Positions 35,536 through 46,850 are shown, numbered from the stretch's first letter. The stretch: 64,000 nt of DNA from Darksidea phi (GCA_030770425.1 JASJFT010000007.1:4245-68244), one strand, 5' to 3'. Notes: a model not told the origin generated them from the sequence alone. Made by a program: numbers and translations.

Positions 35536-36040
35536 GCGTGTCTCCAGATTGGTCTCATGAGCGATTCATCCTATTGCATTACATATTCGGGCAAGGACGG
35601 ATCGAACGGATGTTCAAGGCGCATATTGGCGCTTAGTGTTCCTGCATCGGTTGCATTATATATATCCCCATGATACTTGATCTTAGCTCATAGGTTTCGG
35701 ATTCAAGTTTGGATGGCTGCTGTGGGCCATGAGCGGATTACTAGGATCGGAAGGCTTTCTGGTCTGGTGTTTGTCTAGAATCTGAATGAATTCAATTCCA
35801 AGTTTATTGACTCGTGTTCACGGCGAACAAGCAGGCTTTAGTCGGCCCCGCATATGGAGAAGAGCCGCCTCCTGGGTCGTTTGCATGCCTATGCTACCCT
35901 CTTCGTATTGCTAGCGTAGTTGGTTCAATTGAGTATCCAGTCCCTAACTCGAAACTTCTCGTGCCCTTGACGTGTTGCCTTCGTTCGACTGCCTGGAGCA
36001 TCACCTGTAACCTTCTTTGCATGCGACCTCCATACGGTCC
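35536..36040. other. convergent 3' flanks of UBC8 and ATG12
   Basis: About 500 bases between convergent genes. No gene or repeat was seen. Confidence 0.5.
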
Positions 36041-36730
36041 TCACCCAAAAGAAGGTGACAGAGCATACCCCACCACCAACTCGTCGCCTTGCTTGAAACA
36101 CTGCACCAAGTTAGCAGCCTCCTTCTTCTTATACTCTCCTGCCTGTCCACCCAACCCCTCCCCAATTTTCAAAAAGGAGAATGACCAAACTCACCCTCCA
36201 CAAATTCCCCACCCCTTCATCCAAACCCGGCGCAAAGACATTACCTATATAGCAAAACACGCTCTCATGGGGTTTCACACCCAGCTTTTTGCGTATGTAG
36301 ATGATGATGGCCTCGAAGCGGCGGTCTGTCGCAGCGTAGAAGACGCGCGTTTTCAGTTGGGGCGCGTTACCGATGGGTTGGAGGCGGATTTTTACTGCGT
36401 GAGTGTCAACAGAAGTGTGGTTGGAGGTAGGAAGGAGGGTGGGGAAGGAGGAAGGATTGCTTGGACAGAGACATCGTGATAGAAGGAAGCATGAAGGAGA
36501 TGTGAAAGTACATTTTTCTACGGCGGAGAAAAGAAAGATTCTTTGAAGAGTAGGGTCCAGTCCGGCACGTGGACAAACTTACCTTTCTCAACTCCCAAGG
36601 TCCCCGCCATCTCCAACGCCTTCGATGCATCTTTGGGAAGATTTGTCAACACGACCGACGCTGCCATGGTAAGCGGCGCCTCCGCATTATCGTCATCTTC
36701 TGGTATCCGCTCTTCTGGTGGGCTCGACAT
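36041..36730 (-). CDS. ATG12: autophagy ubiquitin-like protein Atg12
   Basis: Three exons (36730-36583, 36394-36195, 36100-36041), 135 aa. Atg12 is joined through its C-terminal Gly to Atg5 and the conjugate drives Atg8 lipidation. The N-terminal ~50 residues are acidic and flexible (PEERIPEDDDNAEAP). The ubiquitin fold starts at VKIRLQPIGNAPQLKTRVFY and continues RRFEAIIIYIRKKLG, ESVFCYIGNVFAPGLDEGVGNLW, then CFKQGDELVVGYALSPSFG with the required terminal Gly. The second intron (36101-36194) has a clear GCTAAC branch point. Start chosen at MSSPPEE; an in-frame ATG at 36841 gives only leader-like sequence. Length and motifs fit the family well. Confidence 0.93.
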
Positions 36731-37501
36731 CCGAGCGGGGGAAGAGTTGGAGTCGTGAACGCTAAATATAGAACGTTGAAATGAGAATGCAGTTGACTTG
36801 TGACAAGGGGTATAGTAGATTAGTCCAGTCGCTAATACCATTTCACGATTTGCTTTGATGCGTGAGCATGAAGCAGAGAGGCTGCTGGAAGGAGAAAGTG
36901 ACGCACCCGAACGAGGTTTGCCTGGCCAATCAGAGCCCCGGACGGCGAATAGCAGTCACCACTCCATGTTGAAATGGGAACAAGGTGAGGTGAACAATAT
37001 CCACTCTCGCATTGATACGTAGCTATATAGCTGATACGATAGCGATATATAACTTGATCCACCGTTACAGCACAACCATGACCACATCCTACAACGATAT
37101 CCGCAAACCATACTCAACGCCAACACTCCCAAAGCACCTGCTAGCCTCATCGCAACATGTGTGCAGCAGCAACGGCTATCACTATCCATAACAGACGAAA
37201 CAGGATGTAGTAGGTATATACAACTGGACTTATGCATCATAGAACCATCAGGAATCGGCTAGTACGGCTACCTATGAAATAAACAACAAGCCACGCATCC
37301 GGGAATAAAAAGAGTTTTTGCGCCTCGAGATAAATGCTGCAGGTCGCCAAGATGATATGTAACGGGTATTCGCGAATTAAGACACGGATCCATGCGCCGG
37401 AGGGCCGAAAGAAGTGAAGCAGGGGAGGAAAGAAATTATGTCATACGGATTATGTCGCGTACGGTATACCGTGGGGTCGATGTAATTTTGTCATTATAGG
37501 C
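36731..37501. other. intergenic
   Basis: About 770 bases upstream of ATG12 and downstream of DBF4. Only short frames; nothing recognisable. Confidence 0.45.
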
Positions 37502-39445
37502 TCATTCGCGAGAAAGCTGGGCCAACAGCTGGTCAAGCTCCTGCCAGTTGTCTGCGGCTACTGCGAACTTGCGGTGCTTTCGTGATAGTACGTGCTTAGT
37601 CTCAAGTTAGCCAAAGTCAGAGTCAGCTTAACCGAAGGGTACATACCTCATCAAAGTCATTAAATTTCTCCCTGCAGTTTTCGCAGTAGCCGGGCTTGAG
37701 CTCTTTCTCAACGGTCCTCCTCCTGCGAATGACTGGAGCTTTCCGGGCCTGCCTCTCGGCCTCGATGGAATCCTCGCGTATATATCCGAGCGTCTCCTGC
37801 GCCTTGCGTTTGGCTGCTCGCGTAGGCTGCGCAAAGTCCCCGTTCAATGCCGCCCTCATATCGTTCATCACCGATGAGTGCCCACTGTTGGTGTTCGCTG
37901 ACGGAACATTTTTTTCTAAGACCTTCCTCTTCAACTGATTCACTTCTTTGCTCTGTCCTGCGCGAGCGCCCGGGGCGGCAGAGGTGGATGATATCATCTG
38001 AGACCGGATGGCGGAGGTTATGTTGGATTGCTGCAGTCCAGAGGCAATGGGCTCACCGCCAATGAAACGAGGCATAGTACGAAGACTGGCTTGGGCACTG
38101 CCAAACATTGGAGGCATACCATCGGTGTTCGCTCGCTTCGGGGGGACCATGTTCGAGGCCTCGAGAGGCTTGTCTCCCTCCGTCTTGATAGACAGCGCTG
38201 GGGCGCTAGGACGTCGAGCGAGGTTGTTGATTTCTCCTAGAGCACGCTTCTCCTCCATAGCCGTCGCGGCTCGAGTACGCGGTGCCGCCGCCGCTGCTTT
38301 GCGTGCCCGCTGCGCTTCCTGTTCTTCTTGTTGCTGTCTCCGAGCATGATCACGATCCTCCACGAATGGGCACTTTCCAGTGCCAGAGATACGGAACTGC
38401 GGCCACTTGCCGTCTTCCTTCTTTGTGACCTTGGAGTACTCTCGAACCATGACTGGTCGTGTGGTCTCATCCATGTCGTGGACGTAAATGTAGTAGCCAC
38501 GCAGCGGAATCAAGTCCTGCGATGCGACTGAGTAGTCGCGGTCGTTCAGCTTCTCATTCTCGAGCAGTTTCTGGAGGTCGGCTTGGCGGCCCCTTGCCTG
38601 GGGAACAGCAGCAGCGGGACGCGTCCCGTGATGCGGTGCCTCTTCCCCAGTAGCTGTATTGAACATGGCATCCATCATCCGTTGAAGCTTGTCCACAGGC
38701 CATATTTTCATTCCCAGGTCCTTGGCTTTGTACAGAATATCGCCATGATTGTTGTTCTTCTGGAGTGCGGTATCGAAGACTGATTTCTTGGACTCGAGCT
38801 GCGCTGGATTGACGGTGCCCTTAGCAGTCGACGACGAGCTGGAGTCAATATCGGCGGGAATAGGACGCGCGGTGATAACATGGGTGACTTCGCGAGAGAA
38901 GAACTTGGCTTCGCGCTACATTGAAGTTAGTGTTGCGATTTGTGATAAGCAGATGCACTCACAGAGCCCAACGCATAGGCCTGCTTCCAGATTTTGTACT
39001 TTAGATCCTCCGGAATGCTCTCGAAATAGAAGACAAAGCGCGGGAACTGTGTGCGATAGTGCTTCTGCCATTGCCGGATCTGATCAAGATTCTCATTCGC
39101 AGCTCGCTGAGTCCTGTCGACAGGCTTCAGTGCAGGTTTCTGGCCCTTTTCATCTCGAGCTGCCTCCAGCTTCCTGGTCAGTGCCGTAGTTGGAGCCCCA
39201 CTCCTGCGGACAAGTCCAGAACGGCGCGACTCAGCATCGTCGACCTCGACCATGGGCTTCTTTGCGGGGGGTTGTCCATACAAGAGGTCGCGTTGCTCAC
39301 TGGCATGGGAGCGCTGGCGCTTCCCACCCACGGCAGTCGCGCGTAACGGCGAATTGGTGGCATTCTGGAGGTTTGCGAGGGGCACGCGACGGTTGGCCAT
39401 GGCGTCGATGACCTGGGGCGAGGGCGGGACAGCTACTGCTGCCAT
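37502..39445 (-). CDS. DBF4: Dbf4/Dfp1-type regulatory subunit of Cdc7 kinase
   Basis: Three exons (39445-38963, 38915-37647, 37594-37502), 614 aa. Activates Cdc7 to fire replication origins; the Aspergillus homologue is NimO. Motif N, a BRCT-like region, is FPRFVFYFESIPEDLKYKIWKQAYALGSREAKFFSREVTHVI. Motif M includes GYYIYVHDMDETTRPVMVREY and WPQFRISGTGKCPF. Motif C, a CCHH zinc finger, is assembled across the last intron: PGYCENCREKFNDFDE then HVLSRKHRKFA. Near the N-terminus RRVPLANLQN fits the D-box RxxLxxxxN, in keeping with APC/C-driven turnover known for Dbf4. An ATG at 39400 (MANRRVPLANL) is an alternative start. Alanine/arginine-rich linker in the centre. Confidence 0.92.
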
Positions 39446-40282
39446 GCGAAGCAATACCTGCGGCCGAGGGGACGGAGAAGGAGGACGAAGGTGGAGGGGC
39501 AGGTTAGGGTTTCCGAGCTCTGACGCGACGTTACGGGCACGTCGACGTTTCTTCAGCAACGCGAGGCAGCCATACTGGGGGTGGTGGAGCTCTGAGGGTG
39601 TGTGAGAGGGCGGACCGGGCACAATTGAGCGAAAGAAAGGCGGGTCTTGGTTCTGTTGCTCTTGTGTCTCGGGCTGGGAAGCGTGAGTTCCAAGGTTTGT
39701 TGTGTGGCTGGCATGAAGTGAACCATCACGCGCAATTAGCGCGGGGCCCGTGCATCGCCTGTCGCGATTTGCTACGGCAACCCAGCGAGCATCCTGGTCA
39801 CATCAACATGCCATGGTCATGGTCATGGTCAGGGTCACGGCCGTGGTGATGGCGATGGCGATGGCGATGGCGATGACGATGGCGATGACGATGGCGATGG
39901 CTATGGATAGCCGTGGGCGCGAGATCTGACTTAGTTTCCCTCCCTATATACAATCAGATAGTCTCCTTTGCCGAACGCGATACAGGGACGCTCCTTCCCT
40001 AGTACGTCTGCCCGTTCTTCTCCTTATCCGAGGGAACAACGAGCATCGATATATCAAACAGCCACCAGTTGGCCGTCAATGTTCAGCCTGCCGTTGTTTA
40101 CAAGAGCCATGCGACAGGTGACAAAACCGAGCTCGGGGTCTCCATGACCTCATTGATGAATCCCAGGGCTGTCTTTCACCGGGCGCCCAATGCTCGCGCC
40201 ACTCTATGCAAGACCACACTCAAAAGCCCCTCCTCAAGCCCTTCCTTTCCGTGACCAAAACCACCCAAACTTACACTCAACC
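39446..40282. other. divergent promoter region with hexanucleotide array
   Basis: Lies between DBF4 (-) and the orphan coiled-coil gene (+). It contains the ATGGCG array listed separately; otherwise nothing recognisable. Confidence 0.5.
39808..39906. repeat. ATGGTC/ATGGCG hexanucleotide array
   Basis: About 16 units of six bases: first ATGGTC copies (near 39811-39830), a degenerate stretch, then GATGGC and GATGAC units to about 39905. It lies outside the coding exons, about 360 bases upstream of DBF4 and 380 upstream of the next gene. Confidence 0.85.
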
Positions 40283-41134
40283 ATGGCTTACCGTCCACAA
40301 GCCGTCCCCCGTGGCTGGAACTCCTACCGCCCGTCACACGAGCCAATCTCCCGCGACGGCGATCGCCCATGGCACCCAGACACCGACAGACACCGCCTGT
40401 CATATCGATCTACCCTCCCCGAACCTGAAGGCCCATTGCCTCTGGGCCACGACAACCCAAACAACATCCCTGTAGCCCGCCGCGAATCGCGCCCAATATC
40501 AACGCCCCTCCACACTCCCGTCCCCGACCAGCTGGACGATAGCCTCCCCAAACTATGGGATGCCGATCTGGACCATCTCATGGGCATCACTTCTCGTGCC
40601 TACCAACTCGTTATCAACTACGAGAAGCAATCCATGGGCGGGAAGCGTTGGACACGTGAAGAGATCGATCACATCCACCACGCCGGCAGACATCTGGAAC
40701 GCGACATGCGCGCTCTCCGGCACCTACGCCACATGGCCGCGGAATCTGCGCAGGATGATCGTCGCTTGAGGGAGCAGATCGAAGACGCTGTGGCTAGCAT
40801 GCGAGAGTACTGCGCTCACATCCAAGCCATCATCAAGGAGTATGAGCGAGTCCCTGAGAATCAAAAAGAAAAGCTATCGGGGGCCGGTGCTCAGTGGAGT
40901 CCTCTTGGTTTTGAGATTAAGGGCGCAGCGGGAGGTCGGCGTCGGGGCGAGACAAGAGCTGGCGGCAACGGACAGCATCTGACTGGGGTCCGAGATCGAG
41001 ACGAGCCACTGGAGGATGGAAAGTATCAGGAAAATGGTGAGGCTAGACCTCAACGTCTTTCTAGTACGCCTGATACTAAGCCTTTCTACAGGCGCCGAGA
41101 ATTCGCACAATTAGGAGATATGCACTGGCCGTGA
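40283..41134 (+). CDS. unrecognised charged protein with helical centre
   Basis: Intronless, 283 aa from MAYRPQAVPRGW; the ATG sits in a strong context (CAACCATGG). I do not recognise it. The first ~110 residues are Pro/Arg/His-rich and likely disordered. Residues ~110-215 are helical and charged (DLDHLMGITSRAYQLVINYE, REEIDHIHHAGRHLERDMRALRHL, REQIEDAVASMREYCAHIQAI), suggesting a coiled coil or helical bundle. The last ~65 residues are Gly/Arg-rich. No signal peptide or membrane segment. Continuous frame and amphipathic pattern make it a likely real gene, conserved perhaps only among related fungi. Confidence 0.65.
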   Translation: MAYRPQAVPRGWNSYRPSHEPISRDGDRPWHPDTDRHRLSYRSTLPEPEGPLPLGHDNPNNIPVARRESRPISTPLHTPVPDQLDDSLPKLWDADLDHLMGITSRAYQLVINYEKQSMGGKRWTREEIDHIHHAGRHLERDMRALRHLRHMAAESAQDDRRLREQIEDAVASMREYCAHIQAIIKEYERVPENQKEKLSGAGAQWSPLGFEIKGAAGGRRRGETRAGGNGQHLTGVRDRDEPLEDGKYQENGEARPQRLSSTPDTKPFYRRREFAQLGDMHWP

Positions 41135-43006
41135 CGCGAGCGCAAACAAGGTGGGAGGTTAGTCATTGGAGATGAGATCGATGTGGTTCTGCAAGCCGGA
41201 TAGGCGCAGGGTAGGCGAACACGTTAGGCGCTACTGGAGTGGTTCTTTCCGCACTTAAGGGATACGAAAACGCGTTAGGTAGTGCAGGAAGTACCGACCC
41301 AGGCTTTGCGGGATCTGGTATGGTGCTGAGATTTGGTGCTACGTGCATCCATCTTCTATCTAGACAATTATAGAGGCCATAGCTGTGAATGCTCACTGCT
41401 CATGACTATAATCTGGGCGTAGTTTTTTTGGCCTTACTAATAGAACATGCATTTTGTGAGATTCGGTTGATGAAGAACAATCTAACTGGTACAGTCCATC
41501 CAGATACTCTTCCAGCATCTCTGCATTGTTGGTCAATTTCACCAAGTACCGAACAGTCTATACCAATTACATCACACACCTAATCACTCCTCATCACCGG
41601 AAGCGTGTGGCAGTGCGTAGAGCATGAGACAAGGCGGGGTTTGGGCTGCCTGAGGCATTATTAGCCTAGCAATGCTGCGACCAGTCAGCAAAGCCAGCTT
41701 TGCTGATAGATGTCCAAGGTTGAGCACGGTTGTGGTCTTGAGATCCTAGAAGATCCCAGATCTGGGGGTTCCATCAGTCAAGTAGGAATCCAACAGCGAT
41801 ACAGCTAAGTCGTTCCTGGCTGTTTTCCGCAATGAGGTCTTTTTTCCACCTCTGCTCTAGCATAGCGTCTGGTATACGAATCCATTTAGCTCGACTCTAC
41901 ACCTCTCACGTACATGCAAGACTTGCTTAGGTCTCCCTGTCGCGCCAAACGTTCTCGTTCGTTAAATAAACATTGCCTTCGATGCCCGCATTATGTTCGG
42001 AAACTGAGTTGCCTGCGAGCTCAACCTCTTCTTGTTCTTCGTTAGTACTACATGTCGGCGACCTTGGTGAAGTCCACCCAGGCACCTTCTTGAACCGCTT
42101 AGGAAGCTTCCCTTTCCGCGTCCAACTCGCACCGAAAACAGCCAAACAAAAGCGGTGAAAACAGTACGTATTCGGCATCTCAAGACATGGCTTTACATAA
42201 ATCATCAAGTCGTTGTAGTGTCCTATCAGTGTGTAACAAAGTGCGTGGAGCAAAGGACCATAAAAAGCTATTAGGACTTTTATTACCCTTTATAGAGAGT
42301 CTGTTGCGCAAGAAAGATACCTGCTCCTAGACTAGCATACGAATCGAGTTAAATATACAACATAGTAGAACATAGGTATGTATGGGCCTACAAAAAAGCT
42401 AACTGTAGAGTGTAATAAAGCACAAATGCGCACAGATCTACAAGTACGTATAAAACACCTAACGTCGTCGATCGAGGAAGAGAAAGAGCGCGAAGCAATA
42501 ACGAGCATGCTATTAGATCTAGGACTACCAGACAGGGGTATGGTTAGGCTCGAACACATGCGACCGGCCAAGGTCGAAGAATCGTGGGCCCAGCGCGGGC
42601 TTGGTGGGTAGGGCGTGGGGTAAGCACAGCCCAGGCCGAGTGCTGCGAAGTAAGGCGAAATCGTAAATCAGCCACAAGGGCGTGTTGTAGTACCATAGGC
42701 CGAGTTCGAGAGCGTACGTCGTGGCTGGGATGGCGAACTGATTTTAGTAGGACAAGTTCTAAGTCATTGTTCAATTAATGAATACACTACAGGCTATACA
42801 GGCTCATGGTATCGAGAGCAGTCTATGAAGGGTATCTTTCATCATCCAGCACTGTCTGACTATAAATGTAGACAGCCGTAAGCCCACCGTAAATGCCTAC
42901 ATCTCGTAAGAAAGGCCGTCGTAGAAAAAGGAACTAGTAAAACATTTAGAGAAGAGAAATTGTAGCCGCCCTTGCTTGTAAGCACCAGTCTCCCAAGCAA
43001 CAGCGT
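41135..43006. other. intergenic, AT-rich, possible retroelement remnant
   Basis: About 1.9 kb, A+T-rich from 41400. Open frames at 41927-42253 (-) and 42378-42611 (+) have no known motif. Near 42800 the text GGCTCATGGTATCGAGAGCA resembles the tRNA primer site of copia-type elements, but no paired LTR or reverse transcriptase was found. Nothing firmer is supported. Confidence 0.4.
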
Positions 43007-44257
43007 CTACTTGAGCACAATGTTGTTCTTCTTGACCGGATTCCGTGCCTTCCAAGCATCCTCATGTATCCTCGCGATGGCAACTCTCTCTGCATAACCC
43101 TCTTCCATGTGCTGGATCAGCATCACGTTCAACATCTTCCACCCTCCATCTTCGTCGAAGACCTTCTCGTCGAAATCGGAAATCTGCTGGTCCCAGATGA
43201 ATCGCTCGCCGTCCCAGATGGGAGTTCCAGGAGGGTGTGCGGTAGTGGTAGCGGGCCGCCTTGTGCACGCCTCAGGTTCGCAAAAGCGGCTGCGAGATAG
43301 GAGGACAAATTCAAAGGTGCTGGGTTCCGAGATGTGTACGTCGATGAGGTTGCTATAGTCCATGACGACGCCACATTGTTGATTGTTACTGTCTAGTAGC
43401 TCCGAGCAGGGGATTTCTTTACCGTCCATGGTCAGCTGCTCTAGTTTGAACTCCTTGGCAGATATCGTGAATGCGCTAAAGCGTAGTGTATTCGAGTCGT
43501 CCAAGGGAGGTTCACCTGCAACACCGCGAGGGGGTTGAAAGTGAGGGTGATACGCTATCCGGAGCCGCTCCTTCGTTGCTCGCCTCATTGTGTAAGGTGC
43601 AGATTCGGGGCCAATCTGAAAGCTGCCGATCTCCGATTTGAAGTAATCGCCTTTCACCTTGCGAACATCGGGGCAATTGGTAGGGTCGAAGGGAAAGTTT
43701 ACCGCTCCTTCCCAACCTATCCAGCTCCATGACGGTTCTATGACATCCACAGGCTTTCTAAACATCCGCTCTGCGGGACACCAGAGTAGTGCTAGATCAA
43801 TCACTGATTCTGGCAATCCGTGGACAAATTGTCCACCGCATTGCTTGGTAAGAATCTTGCAGATTGTGGCGAACTCCGCAGATTGGTACGATTTGTCCTT
43901 CGATATTTGATTGGTGACGAGTTGGTTGTACTTATCGAACCCGTTGGTCCAACCTTCCACTTGCTTGAAGTCCCTCGCCTGCAGGGACCCTGTCTCAAGG
44001 CTGACACTGGAGGGCGACCTCAACCTGTTACCGAGTCCTCGGATTATCCTTCGTCCACGCGAAGAGGTCGACTTTATTGAGCGCGATTCTTCGCTTTCGC
44101 TAGATCTTGATATTGGCTTCGGTACAAGAAGGCCTCCGGGATTGGGACTCGACTCCTCTCGCCGAGGAGATTTGCTGCTTTTCCGAGACCATGGGATCCA
44201 TGAAGGCGATAGCCCTCGCGAGGAGGGGGCTTCGGAAGGCATGAGGAGGAGCGACAT
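43007..44257 (-). CDS. HET-related protein, C-terminal half only
   Basis: Intronless, 416 aa from MSLLLMPSEAP. The C-terminal ~290 residues look like the part that follows the HET domain in fungal incompatibility proteins: QFVHGLPESVIDLALLWCP, VIEPSWSWIGWEGAVNF, and the ending LNVMLIQHMEEGYAERVAIARIHEDAWK. The N-terminal HET core, with its usual YVALSYCWG-type motif, is absent; in its place is a ~90-residue Ser/Arg/Lys-rich stretch. No HET core is visible upstream on this strand within 700 bases. It may be a truncated paralogue or a distinct short class. Full-length HET proteins trigger cell death on non-self fusion; without the core that role is doubtful. Confidence 0.6.
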   Translation of the reverse strand: MSLLLMPSEAPSSRGLSPSWIPWSRKSSKSPRREESSPNPGGLLVPKPISRSSESEESRSIKSTSSRGRRIIRGLGNRLRSPSSVSLETGSLQARDFKQVEGWTNGFDKYNQLVTNQISKDKSYQSAEFATICKILTKQCGGQFVHGLPESVIDLALLWCPAERMFRKPVDVIEPSWSWIGWEGAVNFPFDPTNCPDVRKVKGDYFKSEIGSFQIGPESAPYTMRRATKERLRIAYHPHFQPPRGVAGEPPLDDSNTLRFSAFTISAKEFKLEQLTMDGKEIPCSELLDSNNQQCGVVMDYSNLIDVHISEPSTFEFVLLSRSRFCEPEACTRRPATTTAHPPGTPIWDGERFIWDQQISDFDEKVFDEDGGWKMLNVMLIQHMEEGYAERVAIARIHEDAWKARNPVKKNNIVLK

Positions 44258-44673
44258 CAGCTGTAGGGGGTGTGCAGAATTCTTTAAGAAGGCGAAATTG
44301 GGAGAGCGTTGGTAAATGCTGACAAGGAATGACTGCGCGGAGACTGTGCTAGATAAGTGATTCACCGCTGTGGTGGCTGCGCCTCACTCCGGTATGCCTC
44401 GAACACTGCCGAATTGTTACACACAAGAGGCGCGCTGATGGCCAGCGCAAGCAAGGAGCGACGCGGAGCTTGGTGTGCGTGGCTGTGCACGGTGCAGATG
44501 ATGTCGGGCGTGGGTCTAGCCAACCAACCGTGCCCCTGTCTTTTGGACAAGTCACTCGCTGCAAGACAAATGGCGACAGCTCGTTGCGCGCGTCGGCTAA
44601 TTCGAGGTGTGGTTGATAGTGCCCGTCACGATAGCTCTGTCCATCTCCCGCGTACGCGATAGACACGCCTAGC

Positions 44674-45141
44674 TCAGCGCTTCTCGTTTGCTAGATGGGA
44701 AGGGGCTGTCGTGAGCAAGGAGAGGATGTCTGGCGCGAGTTGCCACCGAGAAGTTTGACAATGTGCTCCAACTGTTTCGTCGATGGTGTGGCCGTTGGGC
44801 AAGATTTGGTCCGAGTGGAAGTCGACCCATGCGACTTTCCCCTTATCGAGGGCAGAAGCGAGGGCAAAAGCGCAGGGAAGGGCTAGCAATTGGCATCGGC
44901 AGACAATGACTGGCCCGGGAGACCATCGGAGGACGGTCGGCTTGCGAACTGCATCGGGAGATTAGTGAGGGAATCATGTCTCCGTTGACGTTGGATCCTA
45001 GCACCGCCACTCACTCATACCTATTTCCAATTGCCACAGCTGCACTGCCACATCGCGGGGAAAGGCGACGAATGTTCCATACGCAGGCACCAACGACGAC
45101 GCGTCGTTTCTGAGCTTCAAAACCCAGCTCCGCCCAAACAT
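44674..45141 (-). CDS. unrecognised 131-aa protein
   Basis: Two exons (45141-45021, 44948-44674) joined by a canonical GT-AG intron in frame. The protein starts MFGRSWVLKLRNDASSLVPAYGTFVAFPRDVAVQLWQLEI and contains SALDKGKVAWVDFHSDQILPNGHTIDETV, followed by a QLAPDILSLL helix. I do not recognise the family. A hydrophobic patch (CQLLALPCAFALASALD) might be a membrane or core helix. The gene is divergent from the RING gene, with only 53 bases between the two ATGs, so the pair shares a very small promoter. Existence rests on the intron fit and protein-like composition. Confidence 0.5.
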
Positions 45142-45194
45142 CGTCGGCCGAGCTGGCAATTTGCATTTCCTCTCGTCCAATTCTTCTGCAAAAC

Positions 45195-45916
45195 ATGTCC
45201 GGCTACGAAGGCAAGTCCGAGCACTGCCCAACGACTCCAAGCGAGACACTGACGTCGTCACAGTCGAGCACAACATCCCCACCAAGGACGACAAGCCCGC
45301 ACATCCCCCCCGCCGACCAGATCTCAGCACCTTCTTCTCCACCCTCGAGCTAGTCGACACTTCGGACCCACAAGCACATCACAATATCCACGCGCAGCCG
45401 CAGCCGGAGAATGTGGCTGCAGTACACCGCGTACTAGCGAATGCTTTCGCCATGATGCGCGGACGAGCGCCGGACGATCAGAGCAATACCGAAGATGACG
45501 GCGATGATCTCCTGACGCGCATGATCGAGGCGCTTCAACAGAATGCGGATAATCCGCCGACAGAGCTGAGCGGAGTGCCAAACAGCTTCCTGGACGAGCT
45601 GGAGCGGGTGCCAAAAAAGTCGTTGAAACCTACAGATGCATGCCCCATTTGCAGGAATCCGTTCTTGGATGGTGAGTTACGACCAGTCGTGGTTGGGGTA
45701 TCGTGAATTGGCTAACTCGAATCGCGGATAGACGAGTTTCCGCTCGTAGTGGAGCTACCTTGCCACAAAGAGCATCGATTCGACCTGGATTGCATTGCCC
45801 CGTGGCTGAAGCTTAACTCAACATGTCCGCTCGATAGAAAAGAGCTGTTAAAGAAGAAGCAACCACCCCCGCCGCCTGCAGATGACGAAGAAGAATACGA
45901 TGACATGTACGCTTGA
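45195..45916 (+). CDS. RING-finger protein, putative ubiquitin ligase
   Basis: Three exons (45195-45210, 45264-45671, 45732-45916), 202 aa. The RING-H2 lies near the C-terminus: CPICRNPFLDDEFPLVVELPCHKEHRFDLDCIAPWLKLNSTCPLDR, broken by intron 2. It is followed by KKKQPPPPP and an acidic tail. Intron 1 has a GC donor (GAAG-GCAAGT) with a CACTGAC branch site; it joins MSGYE to VEHNIPTKDD. The first ~130 residues are acidic and probably disordered (DDQSNTEDDGDD). Typical of a small fungal RING E3; substrates are unknown. Confidence 0.85.
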
Positions 45917-46389
45917 GACATCCAGCTAGAAGGGTTACCCATTGCTAGATGTTTCGGAGATACCATAGGCATCCGGAGGTTCTCGAGGAGGTCACCGCTT
46001 GTTGTTCGCTCTTTCCTGCAGTATCATCATTAAATGAATGCGTGGGACATTCATAGCTAGCGGTCCGTCACAGCGCCAGCAAAACCCGCTGGGGATACCA
46101 GGTGTACAGACGCTAGAGAAAGAACCAGTTCGTCCAATCGTAGCTCTTTCCCATTAAGTGCTCTCAATAGCATAGCCACTCGCGCGCCTCTGCGACGACT
46201 CCTACTTATGGCGAGGCTGTCTTTGCTCTCAAGCTTCTTCATCAGCTCTTGTCTGTGGTTTAATGGCTGTCGAAGCTCGACTACTCGGTCTTCGCTCCCG
46301 CTTACCACTACATATGTCAATGCAAGAGCGAGTTCGTCCGGTCTGATGGCCCATCCGGACGAGCCACCAAGCAAGCTGGCCACATTACG

Positions 46390-46423
<34 letters not shown>

Positions 46424-46620
46424 CAAAACTAAACCACCCCCCACCCCCCCCCAAAAAAATCTCCAAACAAAAGGGAAAAGAACCCCACAGCAATAATAAT
46501 TTGACGCCCGGGGTGAGCNNNNNNNNNNTTTTAAAAAAAATTTTTTTTATTTTAACTTAAAAAAAAATTCTTAACCCCACATTTTTTTTCTCCCCCCCCC
46601 CCCCCCCGCGACCCCCCGTC

Positions 46621-46659
<39 letters not shown>

Positions 46660-46850
46660 GCCATCCTTCACCACCCCACCAGGCCGCCCAATCATGGTCT
46701 CCTACAATTCGGTACTCTACGCGACTTCGATTATCTGTAGCTCGCCTTGGTCCTCCTTGAACGTTAGGTTGCGCAGGGTTGCTCTTGAATGCAAGCCGCT
46801 GACGACGGGCTTGGTTTGACTTGGTTTGACTCTCCTCATCGAGGGTACCA
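45917..46850. other. assembly gap with homopolymer flanks
   Basis: Ten N at 46519-46528. A run of about 33 A lies near 46390-46422, C-rich and A-rich debris flanks the N block, and a run of about 36 A lies near 46622-46657. The true distance is unknown, and sequence between ~46390 and 46660 should not be trusted. No gene is supported from 45917 to 46390. Confidence 0.85.
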
